A model generated the notes under the pieces. The model did no database searches. It was not told where the DNA came from and was given only the letters and a program-made list of their open reading frames with translations. The position numbers and the translations under genes were made by a program. From contig NZ_PJIQ01000001.1 of NCBI RefSeq assembly GCF_002929745.1, forward strand, positions 422,850 to 486,849: DNA of 64,000 bases. The letters run 5' to 3'. This stretch comes from Arthrobacter sp. B1805. Lineage in GTDB: Bacteria; Actinomycetota; Actinomycetes; Actinomycetales; Micrococcaceae. Below are positions 8,797-17,858 of the stretch, one piece after another (within the stretch, counting starts at the first letter, position 1; each line of letters begins with the position of its first letter).

Positions 8797-9734
8797 GTAC
8801 CATCCTGCCTCCCGCCGCCGGCGGTTCAGCGGCTCCCAACGATCCCGCCATCGACACGGGGCGGGGCACCGGCCTGTGGAAGGACGCCTTCCTCCGGCTG
8901 CGCAAGAACCCGCAGGCGATCGTGGGCGCCGTCATCATCGGACTGTTCCTGCTCGTCGCGATCCTCGCCCCTCTCCTCGCGCCGTACGGCGGCAACGACC
9001 TCCCGGGGCGCACCTCGATCACTCCGACCACCATTCCGGGTCCGGGCGAGATCGAGGGATTCCCGCTGGGTCTCGACCGCTTCGGTGGTGACGTCCTCAG
9101 CAAGCTCATCTGGGGCGCCCAGGCCTCCCTGCTGATCGGGGTGGTCTCGACGGCGCTCGGACTCGCCGGCGGCATGCTGCTCGGCATCCTCGCCGGCGGC
9201 CTCGGAGGGTGGGTGGACAACGTGATCATGCGCTTCGTGGACATCCTGCTGTCCGTTCCCAATCTCCTGCTCGCGGTCAGTATCGCTGCGGTGCTGGGGC
9301 AGAGTTCCTACGCGATCATGATCGCCATCGGTGTCTCGCAGATCCCGATCTTCGCGCGGCTCCTGCGGTCCTCGATGCTCTCCCAGCGCGGCGCGGACTA
9401 CATCCTGGCCGCTCAGACCCTCGGCCTGAGCCGCCGGACTATCACGATGAGCCACCTGCTGCCGAACAGCATGGGGCCGGTGATCGTGCAGGCGACCCTC
9501 ACGCTCGCGACCGCCGTCATCGATGCGGCGGCGCTGTCCTTCCTGGGCCTCGGTGGTGGACTGCCCCAGGCAGCCGAATGGGGGCGCATGCTGACCTACG
9601 CCCAGGTCGAGCTCGCGGTCGCCCCGCAGCTGGCCTTCCTGCCCGGCGCCTGCATCGCCATCACGGCGCTCGGGTTCACCCTGCTCGGGGAGTCCCTGCG
9701 CGAGGCCCTCGATCCGAAGACCCGCAAGAAGTAG
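8793..9734 (+). CDS. dppC: Dipeptide ABC transporter permease, DppC type
   Basis: A 313-residue partner permease of the DppC/OppC family. It has a cytoplasmic N-terminus, RLRKNPQAIVGAVIIGLFLLV as first membrane segment, HydroP-type loop GFPLGLDRFGGDVLSKLIWG, and the coupling motif YILAAQTLGLSRRTITMSHL. It overlaps dppB by four bases. No ATPase gene follows on this strand; the likely partner is the fused ATPase at 11017-12936 on the other strand. A terminator hairpin follows 17 bases after the stop. Confidence 0.92.
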   Translation: MSTILPPAAGGSAAPNDPAIDTGRGTGLWKDAFLRLRKNPQAIVGAVIIGLFLLVAILAPLLAPYGGNDLPGRTSITPTTIPGPGEIEGFPLGLDRFGGDVLSKLIWGAQASLLIGVVSTALGLAGGMLLGILAGGLGGWVDNVIMRFVDILLSVPNLLLAVSIAAVLGQSSYAIMIAIGVSQIPIFARLLRSSMLSQRGADYILAAQTLGLSRRTITMSHLLPNSMGPVIVQATLTLATAVIDAAALSFLGLGGGLPQAAEWGRMLTYAQVELAVAPQLAFLPGACIAITALGFTLLGESLREALDPKTRKK

Positions 9735-9750
9735 GCATCTGCGAATACGA

Positions 9751-9786
9751 GAAGCGGCCACCGAACGGGGATTCGGTGGCCGCTTC
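9751..9786 (+). terminator. Terminator after dppC
   Basis: Perfect 15-bp stem, arms 9751-9765 and 9772-9786, loop CGGGGA. It starts 17 bases after the dppC stop and closes the dppABC transcript. Confidence 0.8.
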
Positions 9787-9820
9787 CGCGTGCGACGGCG
9801 GCTGCCGGGTAGGTGGAGTG

Positions 9821-9967
9821 TGCCGCGGTCGAGGACCGGGCGTGCCTGTTCCGGCGGAGCGGTCGCTTGTGCCGCGGTCGAGGACCGGGCATGCCTGTTC
9901 CGGCGGAGCGGTCGCTTATGCCGAGGTCGAGGACCGGGCGTGCCTGTCCAGGCGGTGTGGGTCGGTG
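9821..9967. repeat. Three tandem 49-base repeats at the 3' end of the DUF5996 gene
   Basis: Units begin at 9821, 9870 and 9919. The first two are nearly identical; the third diverges in its last part. Each contains CGGTC-GAG-GACCG or a close variant, a short hairpin. The stop codon of the DUF5996 gene (9916-9918) lies at the junction of units 2 and 3, so unit 3 is coding and units 1-2 lie downstream of the gene. There are no unique spacers, so this is not a CRISPR array. Confidence 0.9.
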
Positions 9968-10881
9968 AGTAGACCGGCGTCCCAGTCGCCCGCCGTCGCC
10001 GCAGCCCGGTACGTCGCGCGCAGGAACTCGAGCAGTGCGGCGTCGGGATCCTCCGCACGGCGCACTGCCTCGTACGGCAGCAGGAACTGTCGGAACTCGG
10101 CGCTGTAGTAGGCGCCTTCGACGTCGATGGGCGTCTCGCGGTAGCCCTCGGGTTCCGGGTACGCGTACGAGTAGAACGCGCCCTCCTCCCCGCCGCCCGG
10201 CCAGAACCCGCAACTGGAGAGCTCGTGGGAGTATCCCTCCTCCATGACCCAGTCGGCGCAGTTCGGGGCGCCACCGGGATGGGTGGGAGCCGATCGGCCG
10301 GAGAAACGCGTGCACGCCAGGTCCATGCCTCCCCAGAAGAAGTGCACGGGGCTGACCTTTCCGAGGAACTCCGCGCGGAAGCGGGTGATCACGCGCTCCG
10401 CCTGGATCAGCTGCCGCCAGAATGCCGTCACGGCCTGCGCGTCGTAGGACGCGTGGTGGTGGTCCTCCGCGAAAGGAACGGCGGGATCGACCTCGGTGGG
10501 TACCGGCCGGATGGGTGCATCTATGCCGAGTTCGGCCAGGGCCGTCAGTGTCCGCTCGTGGAACCGGGCCACGGACTGCGGCTCGAGGGGCACGCTGCGG
10601 TCCTCACCGGACGAGCTCCTCACGAGCAGGCGGTGGGCGACGACGTCGAACTCCAGGTCGAACATGCCGTGCCGGTAGGGGATCGACGACGTGCCGAGAC
10701 CACGAGGGGTCACGTAGAGCGGCACCTGCCACCAGTGGTTCACCAGCGGAGCATGCGCCATCCTGATCTTGCCGACCACCTGCATCCACATGTGCAGGGT
10801 CGCCTGGGTGTCCTGCCAGTCCGCTACGCGCAACTCGGGCCATTCGCCCGTCGTTCCATCCGTGGTGCCCCGCTCGGTCAT
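9916..10881 (-). CDS. DUF5996 family protein
   Basis: A 321-residue protein with the DUF5996 pattern: WPELRVADWQDTQATLHMWMQ near the start, PLVNHWWQVPLYVTPRGL, HFFWGGMDLACTRFSGR and GFWPGGG near the end. Function is unknown to me. The ATG at 10881 has GGAGG five bases upstream; in-frame ATG codons upstream have worse spacing. The last residues (DRHARSSTSA) are encoded by a 49-base tandem repeat unit. It sits between the two oppositely oriented halves of the peptide transporter. Confidence 0.85.
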   Translation of the reverse strand: MTERGTTDGTTGEWPELRVADWQDTQATLHMWMQVVGKIRMAHAPLVNHWWQVPLYVTPRGLGTSSIPYRHGMFDLEFDVVAHRLLVRSSSGEDRSVPLEPQSVARFHERTLTALAELGIDAPIRPVPTEVDPAVPFAEDHHHASYDAQAVTAFWRQLIQAERVITRFRAEFLGKVSPVHFFWGGMDLACTRFSGRSAPTHPGGAPNCADWVMEEGYSHELSSCGFWPGGGEEGAFYSYAYPEPEGYRETPIDVEGAYYSAEFRQFLLPYEAVRRAEDPDAALLEFLRATYRAAATAGDWDAGLLTDPHRLDRHARSSTSA

Positions 10882-11016
10882 CATGTCCTCCGTCGTCGTG
10901 ATGTGCCTGTCGTTCATGCTCCCGGGCACCCACAGTCGCCCGACGGCAGCCGGTGCCGGGATGCCATGACGGCCCCCACGCGCAGGCTTCCGTTTCCGAT
11001 CAGCTGACAAGTGGCG

Positions 11017-12936
11017 CTAGGACGCCAGCTCTTGGGGGATATTGAGCTCGTTGCCGGGGATCGAGGCCAGAAGCTTCCGCGTGTAGGGGTGTCGCGGGTT
11101 CTGGAAGACCTCCTCGGAGCTTGCCGCCTCCACCAGTTCGCCGTCCTTCATCACGCAGACGTAGTCCGAGATGAGGCGCACCACGGCGAGGTCGTGCGAG
11201 ATGAAGAGGTAGCTCAGCCCCAGTTCGGACTGCAGGTCGCCGAGGAGTTTGAGGATCTGCGCCTGCACCAGCACGTCGAGCGCGGAGACCGGTTCGTCAC
11301 ACACGATGAGCTCCGGCTGCAGGGCGAGGGCGCGCGCGATCGCCACGCGTTGCCGCTGCCCGCCCGAGAGCTCCGCCGGATAACGCCGCAAGGCGTTCTG
11401 CGGCAGCGACACCTGGTCCATCAGCTCACGCACGCGCGCCGCACGTTCCTTCTTCGACCCGCGCTTGTAGGCATTGAGCGGCTCCTCGACGATGCGCTCG
11501 ATCGTGAACATCGGGTTCAGGGAGGAGTAGGGGTCCTGGAAGATGGGCTGCACGCGCTGGCGGAAGTCGTTGAGCTGCGCCTTGTCGAGGGTCGCGACGT
11601 CCATGCCGTCGAAGGTCATGGTGCCCGACGTCGGCTCGATCAGCTTCAGGAGCATGCGGGCCGTCGTCGTCTTGCCCGAGCCCGACTCTCCGACGATCGC
11701 CACAGTCTTTCCGCGCGGGACGTCGAGCGTGACGTTCTTCGCCGCGTAGAAGTCCTCCTTGCTGCCCCGGCGCTTGTAGATCTTCGTGAGGTCCCGGATC
11801 TCGACGATGTTGGCGGGAGCGGCCGGAACCGCCTGCCCTTCGGAGCTGCCGGCCCCGACCGGAGCTGCGGGGCGGTCCGACGACGACGTCGCAACGTGGG
11901 TTCCGGTGCCTCCGCGGGAGGAATCGGAGTCGGAGCCCGCGGTGACGGAATCAGCCACGCGTCGGCCACTGCCGTCCGGGAGCACCGCGCCCGTGCTCCC
12001 GCTCTGGTGCCCGGCTTCGTGCTCCGCGAACACGGCTTCAGCCAGCTTGAGCCGGGTTGCCGCATCCGCGGTGAATGCGCCCGGCCGCAGGCGCACGGCC
12101 GCGACACTCGGCGCAGCCCGTACGAGTGACTGCGTGTAGGGGTGTTGCGGGTCGTTGAGCAACTGGTCCGCAGGGCCGGTCTCGACAACCCGGCCCCGGT
12201 GCATGACCACGAGTTGCGAGGCACGCTCGGCGGCGAGGCCGAGATCGTGGGTGATCAGGAGAACCGATGTGCCGAGTCGCTCGGTCATCGTCTCTATCTG
12301 GTCCAGGATGGTGCGCTGCACCGTCACGTCCAGGGCAGACGTCGGCTCGTCGGCGATGAGCAGCCGCGGCTGGCAGGCGAGGCCGATCGCGATGAGCGCC
12401 CGCTGGCGCATGCCGCCCGAGAACTCATGCGGGTACTGCTTGGCGCGCTCGCCCGCATCCGGGAGCCCGGCGGCCGTCAGTACCTCGATGACACGCTGCT
12501 TGACGTCCTTCTTGGTCGCCATGCCGTGCACCAGGAGTGTCTCGGCGACCTGCGTGCCGATCTTCGTCACCGGATTCAGGTTGGACATCGGATCCTGCGG
12601 CACCAGGCCGATGGCCCTGCCGCGAATGGAGCGCATCCTCGCCTCCGACAGCTTCACGAGGTCCTGTCCCTCGAACAGGATGCTGCCCGAGGTGACCCTG
12701 CCGTTGCCCGGCAGCAATCCGATGCACGCCATCGCCGTCGTCGACTTGCCCGAGCCGGACTCGCCGACGATCGCCAGGGCGCTGCCGCGCTTGAGCGTGA
12801 AGCTCGCGTCCTCGACCGCCTGCACCTCGCCATGCGTCGTCCGGAAGCTCACTGCGAGATTCCGCACCTCGAGCAGGGGTGCGTCGGGGTCATGGGGCTG
12901 GTCGGTCGCGCTCTCGGCGGGAGTGATGTCCGTCAT
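11017..12936 (-). CDS. Fused dipeptide ABC transporter ATPase (DppD-DppF type)
   Basis: A 639-residue protein with two complete ATPase domains, so one chain can serve the DppBC heterodimer. Domain 1 (about 20-285): Walker A GESGSGKST, signature SGGMRQR, Walker B LLIADEPTSALD. A low-complexity linker rich in Gly, Ser and Ala spans about 290-375. Domain 2: GESGSGKTT, LSGGQRQRVAIARAL, LIVCDEPVSALD. HPYTQSL and HPYTRKLL, the C-terminal marks of peptide/nickel importers, follow each. The start is taken at ATG 12936; an in-frame GTG at 12969 is possible. Oriented opposite to dppABC. Confidence 0.9.
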   Translation of the reverse strand: MTDITPAESATDQPHDPDAPLLEVRNLAVSFRTTHGEVQAVEDASFTLKRGSALAIVGESGSGKSTTAMACIGLLPGNGRVTSGSILFEGQDLVKLSEARMRSIRGRAIGLVPQDPMSNLNPVTKIGTQVAETLLVHGMATKKDVKQRVIEVLTAAGLPDAGERAKQYPHEFSGGMRQRALIAIGLACQPRLLIADEPTSALDVTVQRTILDQIETMTERLGTSVLLITHDLGLAAERASQLVVMHRGRVVETGPADQLLNDPQHPYTQSLVRAAPSVAAVRLRPGAFTADAATRLKLAEAVFAEHEAGHQSGSTGAVLPDGSGRRVADSVTAGSDSDSSRGGTGTHVATSSSDRPAAPVGAGSSEGQAVPAAPANIVEIRDLTKIYKRRGSKEDFYAAKNVTLDVPRGKTVAIVGESGSGKTTTARMLLKLIEPTSGTMTFDGMDVATLDKAQLNDFRQRVQPIFQDPYSSLNPMFTIERIVEEPLNAYKRGSKKERAARVRELMDQVSLPQNALRRYPAELSGGQRQRVAIARALALQPELIVCDEPVSALDVLVQAQILKLLGDLQSELGLSYLFISHDLAVVRLISDYVCVMKDGELVEAASSEEVFQNPRHPYTRKLLASIPGNELNIPQELAS

Positions 12937-12991
12937 AGCACCATCGTGCCCTATGAGCGATCTCGTCACCGTCCAACGGGCGGCGACGGAG

Positions 12992-13477
12992 CTAACTTTC
13001 TGGTGACGATGCGGAACCGGCAGCCGTCGCCACGAGCCGTCCGGCGAGATGGTCCACCGCCAGGCGGTAGCCGTCGATGCCCGCTCCCACGATCACGGTG
13101 TCGGCCACCGCGGAGATGTAGGAGTGGTGACGGAACTCCTCGCGTCGATGCACATTGCTGATGTGGACCTCCACGACCGGTAGCGCTACGCCGGACAGGG
13201 CATCACGGATCGCGATCGAGGTATGGGTGAACGCCCCCGCGTTGATTACGATGCCGTCCACGGTCAGCCGGGCGGCGTGGATCGCATCGATGATCTCGCC
13301 CTCGTGGTTGGACTGCATCGCCGTCGTGGTGCAGCCGTGCTGCTGCGCTGCGGTCTCCGCGAGGCGGACGACGTCGTCGAGCGTGGACGAGCCGTAGACG
13401 GACGGTTCCCGGCTGCCGAGCAGATTCAGGTTCGGTCCGTTGATCACGAGGATGCTGGGTGCGCGCGCGGGGGTCAT
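12992..13477 (-). CDS. aroQ: Type II 3-dehydroquinate dehydratase
   Basis: A 161-residue type II dehydroquinase, which dehydrates 3-dehydroquinate to 3-dehydroshikimate in the cytoplasm and forms dodecamers. Family signatures are [21 protein letters not shown] (with the lid Arg and active-site Tyr), [27 protein letters not shown] and [18 protein letters not shown] (catalytic His). It starts 7 bases after the MHS transporter, on the same strand, so a catabolic role in quinate/shikimate use is as likely as a biosynthetic one. Confidence 0.95.
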   Translation of the reverse strand: MTPARAPSILVINGPNLNLLGSREPSVYGSSTLDDVVRLAETAAQQHGCTTTAMQSNHEGEIIDAIHAARLTVDGIVINAGAFTHTSIAIRDALSGVALPVVEVHISNVHRREEFRHHSYISAVADTVIVGAGIDGYRLAVDHLAGRLVATAAGSASSPES

Positions 13478-13484
13478 GCCCTAA

Positions 13485-14813
13485 CTATGCCGCACCTGCT
13501 CGGGTACCCACCGGATCGATGAGGCGGGAACGCAGGCGTACCGCGCCGAGGGCGCCGGCAACCGTCACGAGGCTCATGGACGCGAGCACGACGCCGGGGT
13601 GCCACCAGGCGCCGTCCGTGGCGATTCCGAACTGCTGCGTGATCGACGGCGCAAAGCCGGCGACGATCGCGGCGATGCTGTAGGCGAAGGAGAGCGCTGT
13701 GAACGCCGTCGCAGGCTTGAAGATGTCAGCCATCAGTCCGCCGAGCGCTGCCCAGCTGGCCGTCGGGAGGATTCCGCCGAGGATGATCGCGGCGATGTAC
13801 ATCGGTTCGGTGGCGATGCTGATGATCCAGTACAGCGGAAAGGCGATGAGCGCGGTTCCGAGAGCGCCCCCCGCGACGACCTTCGCCGAGCCGATGCGCG
13901 TCGCGAGGAAGCCGAAGGCCGGGATGGTGACGAGTTGCAGGATCGACCCGACGAGGGCCGCATTCAGAACCGTCTCCTGCGACAACCCGAGCGTCTGGGT
14001 GCCGTACGCCTGCGTGTAGGTGACCATCAGGAAGTAGGACCCGATGCCGAGCACAGCTGAGGCGATCGCGACCACGATGGCGGCGGGCTGGGACTTCAGG
14101 ACTTCCAGGAACGGGACGCGGGGCAGTGCTTGCTTCCGGCTCGTCTCCTTGAACACGGGCGTCTCATCGATGGCGAGGCGGAGGTAGATCGCCACGGCAA
14201 GGAAGGGAAAGGCGAGCAGGAAGGGGATCCGCCAACCCCACGTGGTCATGACATCGGGTGCGACGACGGCGAGGATCAGGAAGATGGCCGAGATCAGCAT
14301 GGTGCCGACGGGGGAGCCGAGCTGCGGGATGGACGCGTAGAGCGCTCGCTTGCGGGGCTCGGCATGCTCGGTTGCGATGAGGATGGAACCGCCCCATTCA
14401 CCACCGAGTGAAAGACCCTGCAGCAACCGCAGCGCCGTGAGGATGATCGGTGCCCAGATGCCGATGGTGTTGTAGTCGGGCAGCAGTCCCACGGTCCCGG
14501 TCGCGACACCCATCAGCGTGATGGTCCAGATGAGGGTCCGCTTGCGCCCGATCCTGTCGCCCAGGTGACCGAAGAGGATCGCGCCGAGAGGGCGGGCGAC
14601 GAAGCCCATCGCGAAGACGAGGAAAGCGGAGAGGGTGCCGGCCAACGGATCCTGCTCAGCGAAGAAGACTGTGTTGAAGACGAGCGCGGCTGCTGTGCCG
14701 AACACATAGAAGTCGTAGGACTCGAGGGCGGTTCCGACGAAAGAGGCTCCGGCGACGCGACGGGCCATGCGCGGATTCGATACGGGGGGCTGCTGCACGG
14801 TTGTGGACACGGT
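13485..14813 (-). CDS. MFS transporter, metabolite:H+ symporter (MHS) family
   Basis: A 12-segment transporter of about 442 residues related to ShiA, ProP and KgtP. GFVARPLGAILFGHLGDRIGRKRTL is the family-specific loop 2-3 signature, and LSLGGEWGGSILIATEHAEP follows in segment 4-5. It imports an organic anion or zwitterion with protons. Coupling to aroQ 7 bases downstream suggests shikimate, quinate or a related hydroaromatic acid, an inference from context only. GTG 14813 (MSTTVQQPPVSN) is preferred; the frame extends to ATG 14846. Confidence 0.88.
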   Translation of the reverse strand, partial: TVSTTVQQPPVSNPRMARRVAGASFVGTALESYDFYVFGTAAALVFNTVFFAEQDPLAGTLSAFLVFAMGFVARPLGAILFGHLGDRIGRKRTLIWTITLMGVATGTVGLLPDYNTIGIWAPIILTALRLLQGLSLGGEWGGSILIATEHAEPRKRALYASIPQLGSPVGTMLISAIFLILAVVAPDVMTTWGWRIPFLLAFPFLAVAIYLRLAIDETPVFKETSRKQALPRVPFLEVLKSQPAAIVVAIASAVLGIGSYFLMVTYTQAYGTQTLGLSQETVLNAALVGSILQLVTIPAFGFLATRIGSAKVVAGGALGTALIAFPLYWIISIATEPMYIAAIILGGILPTASWAALGGLMADIFKPATAFTALSFAYSIAAIVAGFAPSITQQFGIATDGAWWHPGVVLASMSLVTVAGALGAVRLRSRLIDPVGTRAGAA

Positions 14814-14992
14814 GAAATTGTCCTCTCGCCCTCTGCCCTGGGCCATCTTTCACGACGAACATCACACTGCCCTGTGATTTGCCGCTTTCGGGAGCGCGGG
14901 CCGGCGCTGGAAATGCTCCTCGTCGCCTTCCACTGAGGGTTCTTCCCGGGGCGCGACTTCCCGCGCTGCATTCCGCGAATCCGGCCGGAGGT

Positions 14993-15014
14993 AGGGTTAC
15001 CAGCTGGTAACCCT
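14993..15014. promoter_or_regulatory. 22-bp perfect palindrome upstream of ohr
   Basis: A perfect palindrome with core GGTTACCAGCTGGTAACC, 45 bases upstream of the ohr start and 179 bases from the MHS transporter start. Its size and symmetry suit a dimeric MarR- or TetR-type repressor. No regulator gene is adjacent. Confidence 0.6.
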
Positions 15015-15059
15015 CGGGGCGGGCGGATAGCCAGGCTCCACGACCGAAGGATGGACAGC

Positions 15060-15482
15060 ATGAGTGCTCTGTACACAGCAGTGGCCACGGCAACCGGCGA
15101 CGGGCGGAACGGTGCAGCCCGCACCGACGACGGGCAACTCGTCGTCGACCTGGCCGTGCCCAGGGAGATGGGCGGTCCTGGAGGAGCAACTAATCCGGAG
15201 CAGCTCTTCGCCGTCGGCTACGCAGCGTGCTTCCACAGTGCCCTGAAGCTCGTCGCGAGCCGCAGCAAGGCTCGGATCAGTGATACAGCCGTCACAGCGG
15301 AGGTCAGCATCGCTCCGGTCGAGGGCGGTGCGTTCCAGCTCGCCGTCGCCCTGCATGCGGAGATCGGCGGGGTGGACCAGGAGACGGCGGACCGGCTCGT
15401 CGAGCAGGCACACCAGGTGTGTCCGTACTCGAACGCGACCCGCGGCAACATCGAGGTCACCGTCGACGCGACGATCGGCTGA
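15060..15482 (+). CDS. ohr: Organic hydroperoxide resistance protein (Ohr, OsmC family)
   Basis: A 140-residue thiol peroxidase that reduces organic and lipid hydroperoxides, using lipoylated partners in other bacteria. It carries both reactive cysteines in family contexts: VGYAACFHSAL and AHQVCPYSNATRGN. VDLAVPREMGGPGGATNPEQLFAVGYAA is the Ohr rather than OsmC version. ATG 15060 is 9 bases after GAAGG; ATG 15051 directly abuts it and is less likely. A perfect palindrome lies upstream. Convergent with acsA. Confidence 0.94.
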   Translation: MSALYTAVATATGDGRNGAARTDDGQLVVDLAVPREMGGPGGATNPEQLFAVGYAACFHSALKLVASRSKARISDTAVTAEVSIAPVEGGAFQLAVALHAEIGGVDQETADRLVEQAHQVCPYSNATRGNIEVTVDATIG

Positions 15483-15518
15483 TTTCTGTCCCGCGCGTCA
15501 CCGGTGTCGTCCCGCCGG

Positions 15519-15559
15519 TAGGAGGAAGGACCCCAGCAGATGCAGGGGTCCTTCTCCTA
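15519..15559. terminator. Bidirectional terminator between ohr and acsA
   Basis: Stem of about 15 bp with one bulged G; arms 15519-15534 and 15545-15559; ten-base loop. It lies between the convergent ohr and acsA stops. Confidence 0.7.
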
Positions 15560-15612
15560 TCCCGGCCTCGAGCCCCGGGGCCGTACCCGCCCCGTTACCT
15601 CCTGAGCGAGCC

Positions 15613-17571
15613 CTACTTCCTCAGCGAGACTGCGATCTGCTGCATGATCGTGGGATCCGACAGCGTGGTCGCATCGCCCACTTCCCGACCCTCGGCGACA
15701 TCCTTGAGCAGCCGGCGCATGATCTTCCCGCTGCGTGTCTTCGGCAGTTCGGGGACCACCAGGATGTTCCGCGGCTTCGCGATCGGGCCGATCTCCTTGC
15801 CGACGTGGTTGCGCAGCGTGGTGACGATGTCGTCGTCGTCCTTCGCGGAACCGCGCAGGATGACGAACGCGACCACCGCCTCGCCCGTCGTCTCGTCGCT
15901 CGCCCCGACGACAGCCGCTTCCGCCACGGACGGGTGACTCACCAGTGCTGACTCGATCTCGGTCGTGGAGAGTCGGTGGCCCGAGATGTTCATGACGTCG
16001 TCGACCCGGCCGAGGAGCCAGATGTCGCCATCGCTGTCCTTCTTCGCGCCGTCACCGGCGAAGTACATCGCGTCGAAGCGGGACCAGTACGTGTCCTTGA
16101 ACCGCTGCGGGTCACCCCAGATGCCGCGCAGCATGGCCGGCCACGGTTCGCGGATCACGAGGTAGCCGCCCGATCCGTTGGGCACCGACTCGCCCATCTC
16201 GTCCACGACGTCCACGGCGATGCCGGGGACGGCCACCTGCGCGGAGCCGGGCTTGGTCGCGGTGACTCCGGGCATCGGCGCGATCATGTGGGCACCGGTC
16301 TCCGTCTGCCACCACGTGTCGACGATCGGAGCCTTTCCGCCGCCGATGACCTCCCGGTACCACATCCACGCCTCGGGGTTGATGGGCTCCCCGACGGAAC
16401 CGAGCACCCGGATCGACGAGAGATCGTACTTCTTCGGGATGTCGCGGCCCCACTTCATGAAGGTGCGGATGGCGGTGGGGGCCGTGTAGAGGATCGACAC
16501 CTTGTACTTCTCGATGAGTTCCCACCACCGACCCTGGTGCGGCGTGTCCGGTGTGCCCTCGTACATCAACTGCGTCGCACCGTTCACGAGGGGGGCGTAG
16601 GTGACATAGCTGTGGCCGGTGACCCACCCGATGTCCGCCGTGCACCAGAAGACATCCGACTCGGGGCGCAGATCGAACGTGTTCCGGTGCGTGAATGCCG
16701 TCTGGACGAGGTAGCCGCCGGTCGTGTGCAGGATGCCCTTCGGCTTTCCGGTGGTCCCCGAGGTGTACAGGATGAACAGAGGGTGCTCGGCGTCGTGCGC
16801 CACCGCGATGTGCTCGTCCGGCGCGTTGCCGACGACGTCGTGCCACCAGACGTCGCGGCCCTCGGTCCACTCCACGGGCTCGTTGTTGCGGCGTACCACG
16901 ACGACGTTCGTCACGGTGTGGCCCTCTCTCTCAAGGGCGCCGTCGACGGCCGGTTTGAGGGAGCTGGGCTTCCCGCGGCGGTAGGTTCCGTCGGAGGTGA
17001 CCACGAGTTTTGCCTCCGCGTCGTCGATGCGACTACGAAGAGCGTCCGCCGAGAACCCCCCGAAGACCACGGAGTGGACGGCGCCGATCCGGGCACACGC
17101 AAGCATCGTGATCACGGCTTCGGGGATCATCGGCAGGTAGACGGCGACGCGGTCGCCCTTCTGCACGCCGAGTGATTCGAAAGCGTTCGATGCTTTCTTG
17201 ACCTCCTGGGTCAGCTCCGCATAGGTGATGGTGCGCGTATCGCCCGGCTCGCCCTCGAAGTGGATCGCCACGCGGTCGCCCAGACCGGCTTCGACGTGAC
17301 GGTCCAAGGCGTTGTACGCGGCGTTCACAGTTCCGCCCACGAACCACTTCGCGAAAGGTGCGTCCGACCAGTCGAGCGTCTCGGTGAAGTCCCTGTCCCA
17401 CGTGAGGAGTTCCCGGGCCTGACGCGCCCAGAAGTCCGTTCCCTCGTTCCGAGCCTCGTCATAGAGGGACGGTTGGGCAACCGCATCCGCGGCGAACTCC
17501 TCGCTGGGCGGGAAGCGACGCTCCTCGTGCAGCAGGTTCTCGAAGGCGTCGCCTTGCCGTTCAGCGCTCAT
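15613..17571 (-). CDS. acsA: Acetyl-CoA synthetase
   Basis: A 652-residue AMP-forming acetate:CoA ligase, the usual length. It converts acetate, ATP and CoA to acetyl-CoA through acetyl-AMP. Motifs: [20 protein letters not shown] (P-loop-like A3), [13 protein letters not shown] (A5), [18 protein letters not shown] (A8 hinge) and [12 protein letters not shown], whose Lys is the acetylation-controlled catalytic residue. ATG 17571. A Crp/GlxR-like site lies 117 bases upstream, matching known cAMP-Crp control of acetate genes in actinobacteria. Confidence 0.96.
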   Translation of the reverse strand: MSAERQGDAFENLLHEERRFPPSEEFAADAVAQPSLYDEARNEGTDFWARQARELLTWDRDFTETLDWSDAPFAKWFVGGTVNAAYNALDRHVEAGLGDRVAIHFEGEPGDTRTITYAELTQEVKKASNAFESLGVQKGDRVAVYLPMIPEAVITMLACARIGAVHSVVFGGFSADALRSRIDDAEAKLVVTSDGTYRRGKPSSLKPAVDGALEREGHTVTNVVVVRRNNEPVEWTEGRDVWWHDVVGNAPDEHIAVAHDAEHPLFILYTSGTTGKPKGILHTTGGYLVQTAFTHRNTFDLRPESDVFWCTADIGWVTGHSYVTYAPLVNGATQLMYEGTPDTPHQGRWWELIEKYKVSILYTAPTAIRTFMKWGRDIPKKYDLSSIRVLGSVGEPINPEAWMWYREVIGGGKAPIVDTWWQTETGAHMIAPMPGVTATKPGSAQVAVPGIAVDVVDEMGESVPNGSGGYLVIREPWPAMLRGIWGDPQRFKDTYWSRFDAMYFAGDGAKKDSDGDIWLLGRVDDVMNISGHRLSTTEIESALVSHPSVAEAAVVGASDETTGEAVVAFVILRGSAKDDDDIVTTLRNHVGKEIGPIAKPRNILVVPELPKTRSGKIMRRLLKDVAEGREVGDATTLSDPTIMQQIAVSLRK

Positions 17572-17687
17572 GTTCTACCCCTTTGTGACGTGTTCGGTGG
17601 TGGACGGGACGGGACCCAGTCTGGTGCGACGGCTTGCCGCACCACCACGTGCTCTAGGGGAACCCTATCGAGTTCTCCGCCTGCGCG

Positions 17688-17703
17688 TGTGCCCCGCGTC
17701 ACA
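17688..17703. promoter_or_regulatory. Crp/GlxR-like binding site upstream of acsA
   Basis: TGTGCCCCGCGTCACA matches TGTGA-N6-TCACA at 9 of 10 positions. It sits in the 287-base divergent region between acsA and the membrane protein gene, 117 bases from the acsA start. The rest of this gap shows no gene. Confidence 0.55.
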
Positions 17704-17858
17704 GGCCCTAGCCGAGTTGCGGTGATTGTGCGATGAGCGGCTTCCTGCCCGCGCAGTGCGTCGGTGGAGAAGGCCCGGGCCGGTGGCTAGGGTGGAAGGA
17801 GGTAAACGACGCCTTCGGCCATGGTCGGCGGCACCAGCGCGACGAACGGGAGTACGAC

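Noticed and set aside
9821-9967. CRISPR array
   Set aside because: Units are contiguous with no unique spacers between them.
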